From contig CAKAEH010001381.1 of NCBI GenBank assembly GCA_916381525.1, forward strand, positions 124,001 to 188,000: DNA of 64,000 bases. The letters run 5' to 3'. The notes beneath the pieces were generated by a model, which was not told where the DNA came from, ran no database searches, and was given only the letters and a program-made list of their open reading frames with translations. Shown here one piece after another: positions 24,587 through 37,700 of the stretch. The position numbers and the translations under genes are program-made. The DNA is from Cercopithifilaria johnstoni. Its lineage: Eukaryota; Nematoda; Chromadorea; Rhabditida; Onchocercidae. Numbering within the stretch: position 1 is the stretch's first letter; each line of letters starts with the position of its first letter.

Positions 24587-26102
24587 CTATGGCACCCACG
24601 TCAACAAATCAACATCTGAAACAATAAAAAAAAATTGAAATAGTGCTTCCGCATGACAACATTGGAAATGTTTCAAACATTAACAAAAAACTGTATATTT
24701 CAATCCTTACATTCTTCACTGATTAAGTAATCTAGCACAAGTCCAACGAATGATTTATGCACCTTTGATTGAATATTACCTGACTGAAAATACCTGAAAT
24801 ATGAAGAATAAGGAATTTCAAATATTAATTTTCTTAGGAAATATTAAAGCCTCTTAAAAAAAACAGTGAAAAAATGGAACGGCAGAAGCAAGAAGTAATA
24901 CCATCCCAAATGAAAACCGCAGCTGGGGCACACACAAACGGTCCACTCATAATTCGGCCACCAAGTATCTGCTAGGTGAGACTGAAAAATATTTCTTTTT
25001 CTTCATGGATAATGTTTAATCAAATATGGGAACTACAGAACAATTATCCAGAGACAGCATGAAAATGAATGGAACTTCAATAAGACATCACTAAAGAAGC
25101 TTTGTGAAACACTTCTTGTGCACCTTAACAACTGTTATTCTAGTTTTATACCAGAATAAACCTTTTTAAGGATTAAAAGAAAAATTGGTGGTCCCAGTTA
25201 TCGACTACTGCCTGGTGGAAAGAAAATGTAAACCGTGCTGCCGGATTTCATCACGTTGTGAGTATGTTTCGCTTTTTAAACCTAACAGTAAGGCAATTAT
25301 TCCAGCAAAAAGAATTTTAAATAAGTAAAAGAATCATTAAGCACATTATTTTCACGCCAACAAAAACCATTCGGTAGTGAGCAAAGTTTCAGGATTTGCT
25401 TACCTTACCTGCAAGTCTCAGTTCAGCGCTTGAAGCGGTTATCACATCAAATTTTTCAGCTGAAAAAGTTACAAAAATAATGGGTAATAATATAATAAAT
25501 GCAGAACGTGTTTTTTGCTTTACAATATTGCAGGGCTTAGAGTAAAAATTCAAACTGCAATATAATCCGTCTGATATTTAACCAACAGTAGACTAAATAA
25601 ACTGCCAACAAAAAGCATCTCTTGGTGCTATCAAGGAATAATATGTATGAAATTATACGAAAGTTTGTTAGATTTATACATGAAGATTTAAACATACGGA
25701 CGCCATTTTCGAACACTTGAACGAGTTGATTGCGGCCCAAAATGGTCATATTATATGAACGTATGGCTTTTACACTCTTTTCATTGGTAAGTGCCGAACC
25801 TTTGACAATCTCACGTCCGCAGTTACGACAAAGTAATGCCACAGATCCTGAAGAATAAACAATTCCACTTAAATTTCAAGTCATTTTAATGATTTAGCAG
25901 TCATGCAGAAAATTCGACACTATGATCAAAAACATGCAATTCATTAATAATCTATATGTTTTAAAATAAGATAAAGTTCTACATGATTAGAGCCAACTTT
26001 CGAATGAAATTAAACCATACCTGCACTGACAGTTAACACGACACACCACATCAACCATAGTAAGTACATATATCTATGATGCACCTGAATACTAATCAGC
26101 AT
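24587..26102 (-). CDS. Secreted CULT-domain protein (cereblon ligand-pocket domain), 159 aa
   Basis: Six exons with matching phases: 26102-26021, 25847-25698, 25459-25404, 24981-24902, 24793-24711 and 24615-24587. Residues 1-27 form a signal peptide (a second ATG at 26069 gives MYLLWLMWCVVLTVSA and may be the real start). The rest is a single CULT domain. The zinc site is LLCRNCG (C34, C37) plus CPSCG (C114, C117). The C-terminal signature DTWWPNYEWTV and FHLGWYF aligns without gaps to the cereblon segment WFPGYAW...HIGWKF, placing W103, W109 and W123 on the three tryptophans of the thalidomide cage. The residue matching human His378 is Asp. There is no Lon-like or DDB1-binding region, so it is not a ubiquitin ligase receptor. 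Secreted single-CULT proteins are a known but functionally uncharacterised animal class. The natural ligand is unknown. Confidence 0.88.
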
Positions 26103-29100
26103 GTTACCATCAACCATATCACCATCCCTCTCTCTCCCAACCCTGATCCTGATCCCGATCCCGTACTACCCACTAATGCCCATAAAGAAGACGAAAAGAA
26201 GAAGGAGCGAAATGAAAATGATGATCCGATGAAAAAGATGTAATGATATTAGTGGGATTGGTTTAAAATGAAGTACCATCAGAAATTTCAATTAATTTGA
26301 AACAGCATGTCAGAATGATGTCAATTGCATTTTCTGATTTAGCAAAGAGAATTCAATATTTCTTACAATTTCTTTTGGCTACAAATAATTCATCGATTGA
26401 AAATATTTCAAAGAAAAAAATAGTTAAGCTATTTAAATTTAGAGATAATACGCAATGAGAAATTTTTCTCTCACTCATTATTGATTTTTTATCGTATTAT
26501 AATTGATTTATACAAGTATTTCAATAATCTTATCAGACTTTCAGTATGTTTTTATGTCATTTACGTTTTTAACATTTCATTTGATCTGGCATGTTTTTAA
26601 CTTTTCGGGAAATTTCGATACCATTGGTTTGAATGTTTGTTTTGAGTGATCAGAAAAGGGCAATATCCGTTACACGCTGTAAAGTAGTAAGAGTAAGGAA
26701 CTGTTAATTTCGTCAAGGTTGAAGATGACAATCGAGGATGAATGTTCTCGATGAACGCCAACTTACAATTTCTTGAATATTTCCCGAAGCTTCTGAACTT
26801 CCAGCTTCTGAATTTCTGAACTCCCGAAGCCTCTGATAGAGAGAAATGATAAACGGATGGAATGCGAAAAGAAAATATAACTCAATTCATTACTAACATC
26901 GTTATATTTGTAAAATTTGCTAATAATACTTAACAATTCCTCGTGCCATTACGATAATTAAATTTTTAGTTACGGTAAACTTATCCGAAAAAATTGATTT
27001 AACTACTTTCGACTATTTAACTACTTTTGATTTGACACAATGGCTGTCATCAAATTTTTATAATTCATCCTTGAATTTCTTGGAAAATATGAATGAATAT
27101 AAGCACAAATTTATTAAATTTATATGAATTCAAGTTCGATATATGAATTGAAAAACTAACCATTGGTCAAATGGTAGTGTTCAATTTCCATTGAATGAAA
27201 TTACATAGAAAACAATTGTACTCATAAAATATTCTGGAATATTGAAATATTTTCAATTAAAATTAATCTGTTTTTTTTTCATTCATTCTTTATTTATAGT
27301 TGCCAGCTGAACGATACCACAAATAGAAGAATAACGATGTCATAATATCATGTTGAAGATAGATGATATTAATTGTTAGATGTCGAAATCATTTTAATTC
27401 TTTTTATTCTTATCAATTTTACATTTTATGTGTATCAGTTTTGAAAGTTTATTTTTATCATCAAATGATATAATTTTTCTTCGTTTATTTTTATGTTAAT
27501 TAATTCCTTTATTAGAAATAATTTATTCGTAGAAATTTGACATTTTTGTTATTATCATCAGTGTAAAAGATGGAATGAATGAAACTTAACAAAAGAGAGA
27601 GTGTTGAAAGAATTATTTTGGCAATTCTCATAACGACACGATAAGAAATAATATGAAAGGATAAAATATCACAACGAATGAATTCGAACATTCTTTTCAA
27701 TCCATTCTTTCTTCCCTTCTATTTCCTTTTTTAGTTCAAAAGAAATAGGCAAAATTTACAGTTATTTTTAAAAGTCGGAAAAGTGAAATGGGAAAAAATT
27801 TATTCCCTATAATTGACAAAATTTAAAATGTTTAATAATGATTGAATGGAAAAACGAGTTTTCCTTACCAAAAATACATAACAAATCATTTTTCTAACAG
27901 TATTTAAAATAAAATTTAATAATTAATATTGTTTTAATGCTTCGATAATTGAAGAAAAAATTATGATTAAATGGAAAAGATATATGCTTTGTGAGGTGTA
28001 TTTTATGAAATCTTAACTAATTATAATTATTTTAAATGAATTATAGTATCGCTAATTTATAAATTATTAAAACCAAAAGTGAAATATTTTCAACTTTTAG
28101 GATTTGATAAATCAATAATGAATGAATTTGAAATAACTATTATGAGTTTTGTTTTATAACGAATTGTTTACATGGGAGTAAAAAAACTGAATGCTTTTTC
28201 ATTTCTTTAAAATCTTCCATAATCTCTCTGATGACATTAGAGAAGAGAAATATCCGCTTAACAATATTTCACTATTCACTATTGTTGAATAAATGTGAAT
28301 CACAATTTACCTTTTGAAAAAATATTATGGAAGAGATATTTACATTTTATACTACAAAATAAATAATGTAAATTGGAAATTTAAAAAAAATCAAAAATTG
28401 AATAAGAACGTAATGAATAAATTTTCATACCTTTTCTACCACTAAACAAGCACATATCACATTTATAGAAGAGATTTATGTAATAATTTATTTGTTTATT
28501 TGTAAAGTAATAAAAGAAGAGAATTTAGGAGAAAATATTGAAATGAAATTTGATAACTCAATTCAATTTAGGTTATTTAAGCAAACAAACTCTCTTTAGA
28601 TTAGTTAGACAATAGAAAGCTATTTAGATCAATTAAATAGCTCAATTCTGTTTCAGTTAATGATTGTGCCATATGTTTCATAAAACTAAAATGAATTATT
28701 TCGAAAATGAATCATTTGATGAAATTTGACTGTAAGACCTTTTCAATATATATTAGCAATGTACTACTAATCATGAAAAATTAGACGTGTCAGATCAGTT
28801 TTATACTAAATGATCGTAAGTGATGTAAAGATAATTTTAAAAAAATAAATGATGATGATGACATAGGTATGTAGACATTATGATCAATAATAATTGTGAG
28901 TTAAAAAAAAAGGTTAAAATGAACTGGCAATTTTTTATCATTGTAGATATCTTTTAGGGAACCGGTTCATTCATCAATCATTTCTAGTCAGTCATTATTG
29001 CAGTTTTGATTTGTGTATGAGATGAAATGTGGAAGTAGAGAGCGGGAGGAGAACGAGGTTCGGAGTATGAGAGGGAAAGGATGTGGGAGAGATGCGCGAT

Positions 29101-32100
29101 CACTATCAACAGAATCTTTCTTCCGCAACTGTTTCAGCAGTAGTTGTAAATGGTAGGTATAGTAGAGATGGATATGGAGAAGATATAGGCAGATATCAAG
29201 TACAGCCATCTCAGTGTCAACGTTGTCAACTAGTGTCATCATCATTCCTGTCCTAATCGCACCAATCAACATCTTCATTTCTAACATTTTCATTTAATAG
29301 CTTAAAAATATTCGAATTAAACATTCATTAAATTTTACTTTTCCTATAATAGTACAGCATATGCTTTCTAAAATACCTTTTTGACCACTAGTCTGTACTC
29401 ATATATTTGTTGTCATTCCACTCGATTCTACGCTCTCTTCTATCAACAAGTCAAACAAATACAATACCAAACTTTACGACAACTTTGGAGTAAAGATCCA
29501 ATGACAATCTACCTCATTGACAGAAAGAAGATCGCAGCAGGAATATCGTCAATAGCTTTAGTCTATTCATTAAACCGTATTCCTCAACTATTCTCTTCTT
29601 CCACACACACTACCATTACTATTCATTACCGCTCATACACTAATTAAACATTGTTGCTTCAATAAAACTTCTCTGGAATCAACAGTGTCCCTGACCTTTG
29701 ACCTTTCGTTTTTCTGTATATGACCTTCTTTTGCAACGGTTACACGAATATAAAAGCACTACCAACTGAAAATACAGTTGCTGCAGGTATATGTGCACAT
29801 ATATGCTTGTTCTAATACTGTTATTCACCAATTTACAAGGTTTGTTACCAATTTTAATTTACCTGAGGCGAACTTTTTTGAAACTTTCCGGAGCAATGTG
29901 ATTTAATTTTATCGAAAGCTAATGAATTTCAGCATAAGTTTTAAATTTTTGAGATTATATTTTACATTTTTGATGATTCTGAAGTTTCTCACTTCTAAAA
30001 TTTCCTTCTCACTTATTCTCTCAATATCTTTTAATTTTCACAACTTTGTTGAACTCAGATAAGAGATTTAGCTGATAAGAAACTGCCAAATGAAATGGAT
30101 CGACCTGATTATTTTCAATTTCGCGAAAGAATTTTGATTATATATTTTGCTGATAGAATATAAACTGATAGTTTGGAAAATATCACATTTTTATTTTGCA
30201 AAAAATGTGTAGACTTCAAAAAAGGAGTGCATGAAAATGATCGAAAATGCCTTATGATTTCTTTGAGTGATTCGAGCATTGTCTGATTTCAGGCAGATAA
30301 TTCAGAAATAAAAGTATATAATTTTTCGAAGCTCTTACAATGAAATTTGATTCTTCAATTCAATTTAAAAATAATTGAATTACTAGAAAATAATACATGT
30401 TTAATATATGATACACAAATTTCCACTTTTCATTTACCTATTTAAATTTAAAAGCTTCCAGTAATTCATGAAGGTTGTTATTGAAATATGTTTTCAACGT
30501 GGAAAAATTTTATCATAACTAATTAATTCTAATCTGTCTCATTTTCTTGTATACAAAAATATTTTTACTGAAGATTTGCTAGCTTAATGATTATTTTCTT
30601 CCGTAGATCATAATTAATCATCTACCACTTGATAATTAATAAATTCTATCTGACACATTCTACTTTCCGTCTCGATTCCGATCATAAATTACAACTTTGT
30701 TCTTTCTTATGTTTTCTTATCAATAAACAAACATATCATCATTTTTAACTGATAATGCTACAGATAACAATGATGATGATGTTATATGTCATTCAATCAT
30801 TACTTGTCATTAGCCTCAAACAACTTAATCAATCATCTCATAAATGCATTTAATGTTGCCGAAGTTACCGTTTAGATTTTCAAATTTGATCATTCCATAT
30901 TTTTATTGATAATTTATTTTGCAGTAAAAATCGAGATGAAGATATTTTTGTAGCACATTGTAAAAAATCGACTTTAGTTTTTAATTTTATTTTTAAATTA
31001 TCAATTCATTTCATCAATTTGTTCGTATTGCGGGAATTTTAGAATCTTATTATCAGCGAATCTTTCCATTTAATCTATCGTGAAAGTATTAAGAAATTAA
31101 CGAATAATTTGTTTAATTAACAAATTTTTTCATTTTAATTAGAATCAACGATTGCAAATTTTTAAATTTCATTCCTCTTTCTATAATTACATATTAGCGA
31201 TAAATTTTGACCTTTAAACACTAATTTGATTCTTTTTTTTTGACCTAACCTCACTATTATTGTCATTTTTATCTGATCGCCACCTTTATCATCAATATCA
31301 ACAATCTAATCATAAAAATTTATCGATGAAAATCAAAACGGTACTTATTAAATACAAATTAGATACTTCTATATCTCAGTTAAGAAAAATTAATCCAACA
31401 GATAAGAAAATTTAATCCAAATCTGTGAAATACATGAAGAAATTCTAGTTTTATATGTCCAATAAATTCAACTATTCTAAATTTTATTGCAACTATTAAA
31501 CCACAACAATTCATTTTGTTTTATGGATTATTTAATTAAAATAAATTTGAATAAACTTGAAATTTTTTGATTTAAATTCAAAAATACATAAATTCATATT
31601 TATTGACGATATGAAAAATAATGTAATTAACAAATGAGTAATAAGGTAAGATATAAAGGTAGGATAAGACAACATTTAGTATACGTTTACATACCATTTA
31701 AATTTTATATCCATTATCATTCAAAAATGACCTTAATTTTCTACAGAAATTATAATCAGAAATAAGATTTATACATATGTGCACCGGTTTTGTGACATTT
31801 TTAAAGAATGTAAATACGCAAATTCCTATTAATTTTTTTTTAAATTGAAATTTAAGTGGTCTGTATGTACTGTAAGTAAAATGACAACTGAGAGATATTA
31901 ACAATAATAAGATTAAGAAATTTAATTTTAAATTTTATAGTATAAATGATTTTATTTTATTGTAAATTTGTTGAACTTAACGTATAAATAATGTATGAGT
32001 CATTTTGTTTTTCGTTGATATCATGAAAACTTAGCAATGAATTTAAAGCTATTCATTTTCTGCTTTATTTTACTTTCAATCTTCTAATGAACTTGTGATT

Positions 32101-34364
32101 TTTCTCGACGTTAAGTAACGTGCGTGAGTATTCAAATAAGTAATATAACTGCTTTTGATGTTGATATATGTAAACAAATAGTTGACTTTAGTTTATTTCG
32201 TGAGTGACCACTCAAGAATTTCAGCCAATAGACACTTATCTTCATCTTATTACTTTCTTTTTACCATTCTTAAAGCTTGCGAATATAGTCTTTCTCATAT
32301 TTGTCATTAAAACAATAAATGAACTTAATAATTTGAAATGTTAGAATTAAATGATTATACATTCAAAAAATAATGAAAGTCTGAAACATATGAAGTTTTG
32401 TAGAATTATTAAACTATAATTATAAGAACTTTTAAGAATGAAAAGCTTTTAACCATTGAAAATATTGCAAAAGTTGATTATACGATTATAATATTATTTT
32501 CGATTTTTTGTTTTAGTATAATTGGCTGTTAATATAATTATTAATGAGTAACTTAAAGTGAAATATGTTGAAAATAGTATTTCAAATTATTTTTGGATTA
32601 AAATTCACAAAAAGCGCTTGCTTATATTACTTATATTCTATTCATCGCTTATTGAATTATTATTTAATGAAATAAATTCTTATTTATCAAATCTTTTATA
32701 AATTTCAAATGAATTATAAACGAAAAAACATTTCCTTATAGTTTACAAATTTCAATGTTTCATTGATTCTTATTTGTTACGCATAGATAAGCTTGAATAG
32801 TTTTGAAAATTACACATTAATCCAGGTAATAGGTACTGTCAAATAATTCGTATCAAACTGATACTTGTATTTGAACAATATAAAAATTGATAATTATCTA
32901 TGTAGAACGTTTAATCGGTCATTTAACGACAGCGAGGAAAAGGATTGGCGAGCTTTGTTCATGTCCTACATATCTATTTATTCGTTGTACAGAATCATTT
33001 GTTAACATGCAAAATAAATTACAAATATATAGTTAGGAAATGAACCTATCAATTATTATAATTTTCTTATTAGAAATCATTGAAATTTTGAATTGAAAAA
33101 AAAAATGAAGTAATACTTCAATTGCATTTATTTATTGTTATCGGAATTTTGTTACTTTCAACAAATCATCGATTTATTCATTCAATTAAATTATTCATCA
33201 AATATTTTTATTTCATCTTTGTTTTAGAAATATAAATTGAGATTGATTTTAAACTATCAGATTCAATTCTATAAACAAATTTCAGGATAAATACTTTTAC
33301 TTCTGATTATGAATTAATCTTTTCATTTACTGATAGTTTAAAATGAAAATCAAATTGTTATGTAATAAATTTGCTTTTTTACGGTTTTGTAAAAGAGAAA
33401 AATGGAACAGTTCATCTGAGAAAGAATTTTATTTCCTAAATTATTGAGATGAAGAAATATCCTTTCGGGAATTCTCTTCTTTCTTTTTTGAGGCATCATT
33501 TGTTTACTAACAGGCAAGAATACATCACAAATTTACGGGAGGGAAGCGGAAATCATGCATGATTATTCGATCCGGATGAATAGTTAGGGGTCAGTAAACT
33601 AATGAATAATAAAACTATGAATAAGCAATAAGATATCAGTAGTAGCGAGAGTTCCTACTAAATTAATTACACTTATTTTAACTTCATAATTTATACTTTA
33701 CATTTTCTTGATTGCGGTAATATTCGATGATTTGAGTTATTGGATCTAGATCTTACCTGAATTTTATCATTAATTTTCTTGCTAAGATAATTTTGATATT
33801 TTGCATTGTTTGATTACAATGTTCTTTTTTCAAAATATATTTTATTCATCCATCAATTGCCATCATATCACAACAAATAATATACTTTTTACTCTCACAA
33901 TCTGAAATTGAAAAAGTGGCATTGAATATTTCATTCCTATAACCATCCTCATTCAATCATAAATAATTCCCGAAATTTTTCATTGTTGTAGAAAATAACT
34001 CATTGGTATACATCGCTAAACAAAAAACAACGAAATAAAAAAGATTGCAACAAAATTTCGTTCTTAAATTTCTTTACACTTAAATTATTTAACAAAAATT
34101 ATGCTAAGAAATAAAATAAATTAAATTAATGTTTTATAGATGTAATATTTGGGGGGAAATTATGATCAAATTTGATAAGCTAATCATTATTATCATAGCA
34201 ATATAGAACTGATATAATGAAAGTATTTGTGAATATGTTCAGCTGAATGATTTCTCAGAATTGATGATAATTTTATCGTATAAAAATGTTTGGCATAATT
34301 TTCTTCAATTGCATAATTCTGTGTAAAGGATAATAAAGCAAAAAAGGTTAACTGAAAAGTATAA
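26103..34364. other. Eight-kilobase AT-rich spacer
   Basis: No gene is supported. The only compositional break is at about 28990-29700: it is GC-richer, with open frames on both strands (about 100 codons minus at 28988-29293, 88 codons plus at 29381-29647) and a plus-strand 43-codon stretch from ATG at 29022, containing CGRDARSLSTESFFRNCF, that stops at a GTAGGT donor-like site near 29150. It could be an unlinked exon or a regulatory island. Confidence 0.4.
29692..29704. promoter_or_regulatory. DR1 nuclear-receptor-type element
   Basis: TGACCTTTGACCT is the exact reverse complement of AGGTCAAAGGTCA, the consensus direct repeat with 1-bp spacing bound by HNF4/RXR-type receptors. A further TGACCT half-site follows about 20 bp downstream. 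It lies at the edge of the GC-richer island. Binding is inferred from sequence only. Confidence 0.3.
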
Positions 34365-34535
34365 ATTATATAAGTAAACTTTCTATAAGTAAACCTATAT
34401 AAGTAAATTATATAAGTAAAACCTTCTATAAGTAAACCTATATAAGTAAATTATATAAGTAAAACCTTTTATAAGTAAACCTATATAAGTAAATTATATA
34501 AGTAAAACCTTCTATAAGTAAACCTTCTATTCACT
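34365..34535. repeat. 43-bp minisatellite, four copies, just upstream of crumbs
   Basis: The block ATTATATAAGTAAA recurs at 34365, 34407, 34450 and 34493 (spacings 42, 43, 43). Each unit contains several TATAAGTAAA sub-repeats, so the array has an inner period as well. It ends about 175 bp before the crumbs start codon, within the likely promoter or 5' UTR. Confidence 0.95.
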
Positions 34536-34709
34536 CCTTGCGGGAAATTTAATTATGCAAATATTTTAACGTAAAATTTTGAATCATTTCAAAAGTAATA
34601 TTTTAAATTAAAACTAACAGAGAGAATGCGTTCATTTTCTTAATAAACATTAAAACTTTTCACATTTGAGTTGTGAACTAAAAAATACTAAAATAAAATT
34701 ATTATAAAT

Positions 34710-37700
34710 ATGATAATAATAGCATTAAAAAGTTTTTGTTGGATTAATTTTGTGATTTATTGTTTTCAATTAACATTTAGTGTTAATGATAAAAAGACAA
34801 ATTATCAGAATGCTAAATAATATTTTAGGTTTTCTTGCACTGCGACAATGTGAAAGTAATGTATGTTTAAATGGCGGAACATGCAAAGTAAATGAACACG
34901 ATCGTAGTTTCCAGTGCTTTTGTCCAGCTGATTTCGAAGGATTGCTATGCGAGTCGGAAAAAGTTTGCTCATTGAAATGTCAGAACAATGGAATATGTAT
35001 CTTTACTGACAATGGAAAATCAAAATGTAATTGCTTAGAAGGTATTTGACCTTTTTCTTATTCATTCATTCATTATTTCTTGTTCTTTTAAAGTTTGCAA
35101 AAATTTATTTAAAAAAGAAATAATTAAATCATTTGACCTTTTTCTTATTCATTCATTAGTTTCTTCTTTTAAAGTTTGCAATAAAAGTTTAAAGCAATAA
35201 TTAAAAGGTATATGCAAATTTCTTCTTAGAGCCTAATAATAGCATGTATATATTATCATTGTTTAAAAAAAGAAATATTAATTTTGTCTAATTAATTTGG
35301 CTATTTAATTCATTATGGTATAAATTTAGTATCTAATTTAATCATTTTTATTTATCATTTAAGCAGTAAGCAATATTATTTTTTTATACTAATTTAATTT
35401 AAGAAATTATTTACTCTAATTACTCTAATTTTCATATTAAGACAATAATATTCCACTTATAAGATGACGATGTTAATTGCGCTCGTAAAATAAGCGCAAA
35501 AATGTCGTAAAATGAGGACTTAATAATAATCAGTTTTTCGACAATCACATCTCTCATTCTTCATCAATTTGTTTTATTAGTGAATTTATGAGTACTGTAG
35601 AAATGAATGTGTCACTGATGTCATCCCAAAAATTAACCATATTAAGGGGAAATTTTGTTCTATAACATCTATTATTATTAATAATTGATGATTTTAAAAG
35701 AGTAGTGAAAAAGAGAAATAATTGCTGGAAGTTGCAGAATTTTCGGGTGAATTATGTGAAATCAGTTCAATTGACTGCCAAGTTCAAGGCTGTTCAAATG
35801 ATGAAAAGTATATTTCCTCATTGTTAACTTCATTCAAATATTAGCTAATTAAATTTACTAATTTATTAGGATATTAACTATTCGTTGTGATTTTTGATAC
35901 ATCTTCATATTTACTAGTAACAATTGCGAAATGATGAAATTTAAATTGAACCTAAAATTTTACAATTTATAGATGTATAATAACTGAGAAAGGAAAATGG
36001 CGCTGCATGCCTAATCAATGTATACCAAATCCATGTCAACATAATGCAACATGCATATCGGTTAAAGTAAGTGAGATGTTTTAGTATTATGCAAATTTGC
36101 TTATGTTAAGTAATGCATGCAGTTGATATGAAATAAATTAATGTTCTGTATGATTAACGATTATTTTCAGGCATTAATCAAATTAGGTTAGTTCACAGGA
36201 GCTAAGTTAGTTTCTTAGATATGATTATGCTAGGCTAGTTTGCAGGATACATTTGAGTGCACTTGCACTGATGGATTTGAAGGTGCATTATGTGCAGATG
36301 ACATTGATGAATGTATGAACACACCTTGCAAAAATGATGCTATCTGTATGAATAACCTTGGCTCATTTATTTGTCTCTGCAAGGATGGCTTCCGAGGTTA
36401 ATATTATTTTTTTTAGGTGCAAGCCATTACACTTAAAATCCAAAAGCGATAACATTTTTAAATTTAATTCATCTCTGTTCAGGAAAACAAATATAGATTA
36501 ATTTTTTGAAATGGGAAAAAAATCTTTTTATTAATATAAATATCAATTTCTTGGCTATAATATCAATCTCTTGGCTCATTAACTTTCTATGTAATGATTG
36601 ATTTTTTTGTGGGCATTATAATCCCTTATCTCCATCTCATGCATATTACCTCCTCCAATATTTTAATTGAATTAAGAATTAAATTCAGAAACAAAATTCA
36701 CAAAGCGGTGAGAAAGTACTTATTTCAATTATATTTTTAAGGCACTCTATGCGAAGAGAATACATTATGTAATCCCAATCCATGCTTCAATGATGGAATC
36801 TGTAGTATTATCGATGGTTTGTATCATTGTAGCTGTAGACCTGGTTTTACCTCTAATCGATGTCAGGTAAACGCTTGTGTGGCTAATTATAGTCAATCAA
36901 ATGATGTACTGCGACAAAGGAGAATTTGCCAATTTTAATTTATTGCATGCCGAGAAATACCATCAATTATCGGCAAATGTTATTTCATCCATTTTTCATT
37001 TCTTCCTATTTTATTTACTCCAAAATGGCTTTAAATTATTTTATATCTCATTTAGGGAATTGTTCGATATTTGAATGTGATAATAATTTTTGAAAATTAA
37101 TAGCTTCTAATAACATCATTTTCGCATTTACATTCATTTCCATAGAAACCCATTAGTTTTCATTAAAAAAATAATTTAAAGATGAAAAAATAAATAAAAA
37201 AAAAACATTTTGTTGAATTAATTATTTAATTATTTTCTTTTAAAATATTTTAGAAAGAAAATTTTGCAGGAACGAATTGAGGAGAAATGCAATTGCAAGA
37301 GTGATAAGCAAATTTGTATCAATGGAATATGCAAATGTCCTGATGGCTTTATGGTAACGATATTGATAAAAGATTTTGTGCTATTGCTATAGATTTCAAA
37401 GAAAATCAAACTTCTGATTTAAGGTATAATAAACTATAGGGCAAAGATTGTGATCAACCGCTATCATGGTCATGTGTAAGAAATGAAAGCTGTGAGAATG
37501 GCGGTACTTGTCTTGAAACTGCTGGTAGTTGCTTATGTCCACCTGCTTTCACAGGTATACGCTGTGAACATGGGCTTGAATGCACCGTTGATGGGTATCA
37601 TCTTTATTTTCATCAATACAAATTTTTATAATTATCATACCAACAAGATAAAGTAGATATTAACTTCCAACAAACCGTATTACTTTGAAGATAATGTAAA

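Noticed and set aside
25180..25290. GC-richer open stretch (DEIRQHGLHFLS) in the CULT gene intron
   Set aside because: Exons 3 and 4 join directly with the right CULT spacing, so no extra exon is needed; a cassette exon cannot be excluded.
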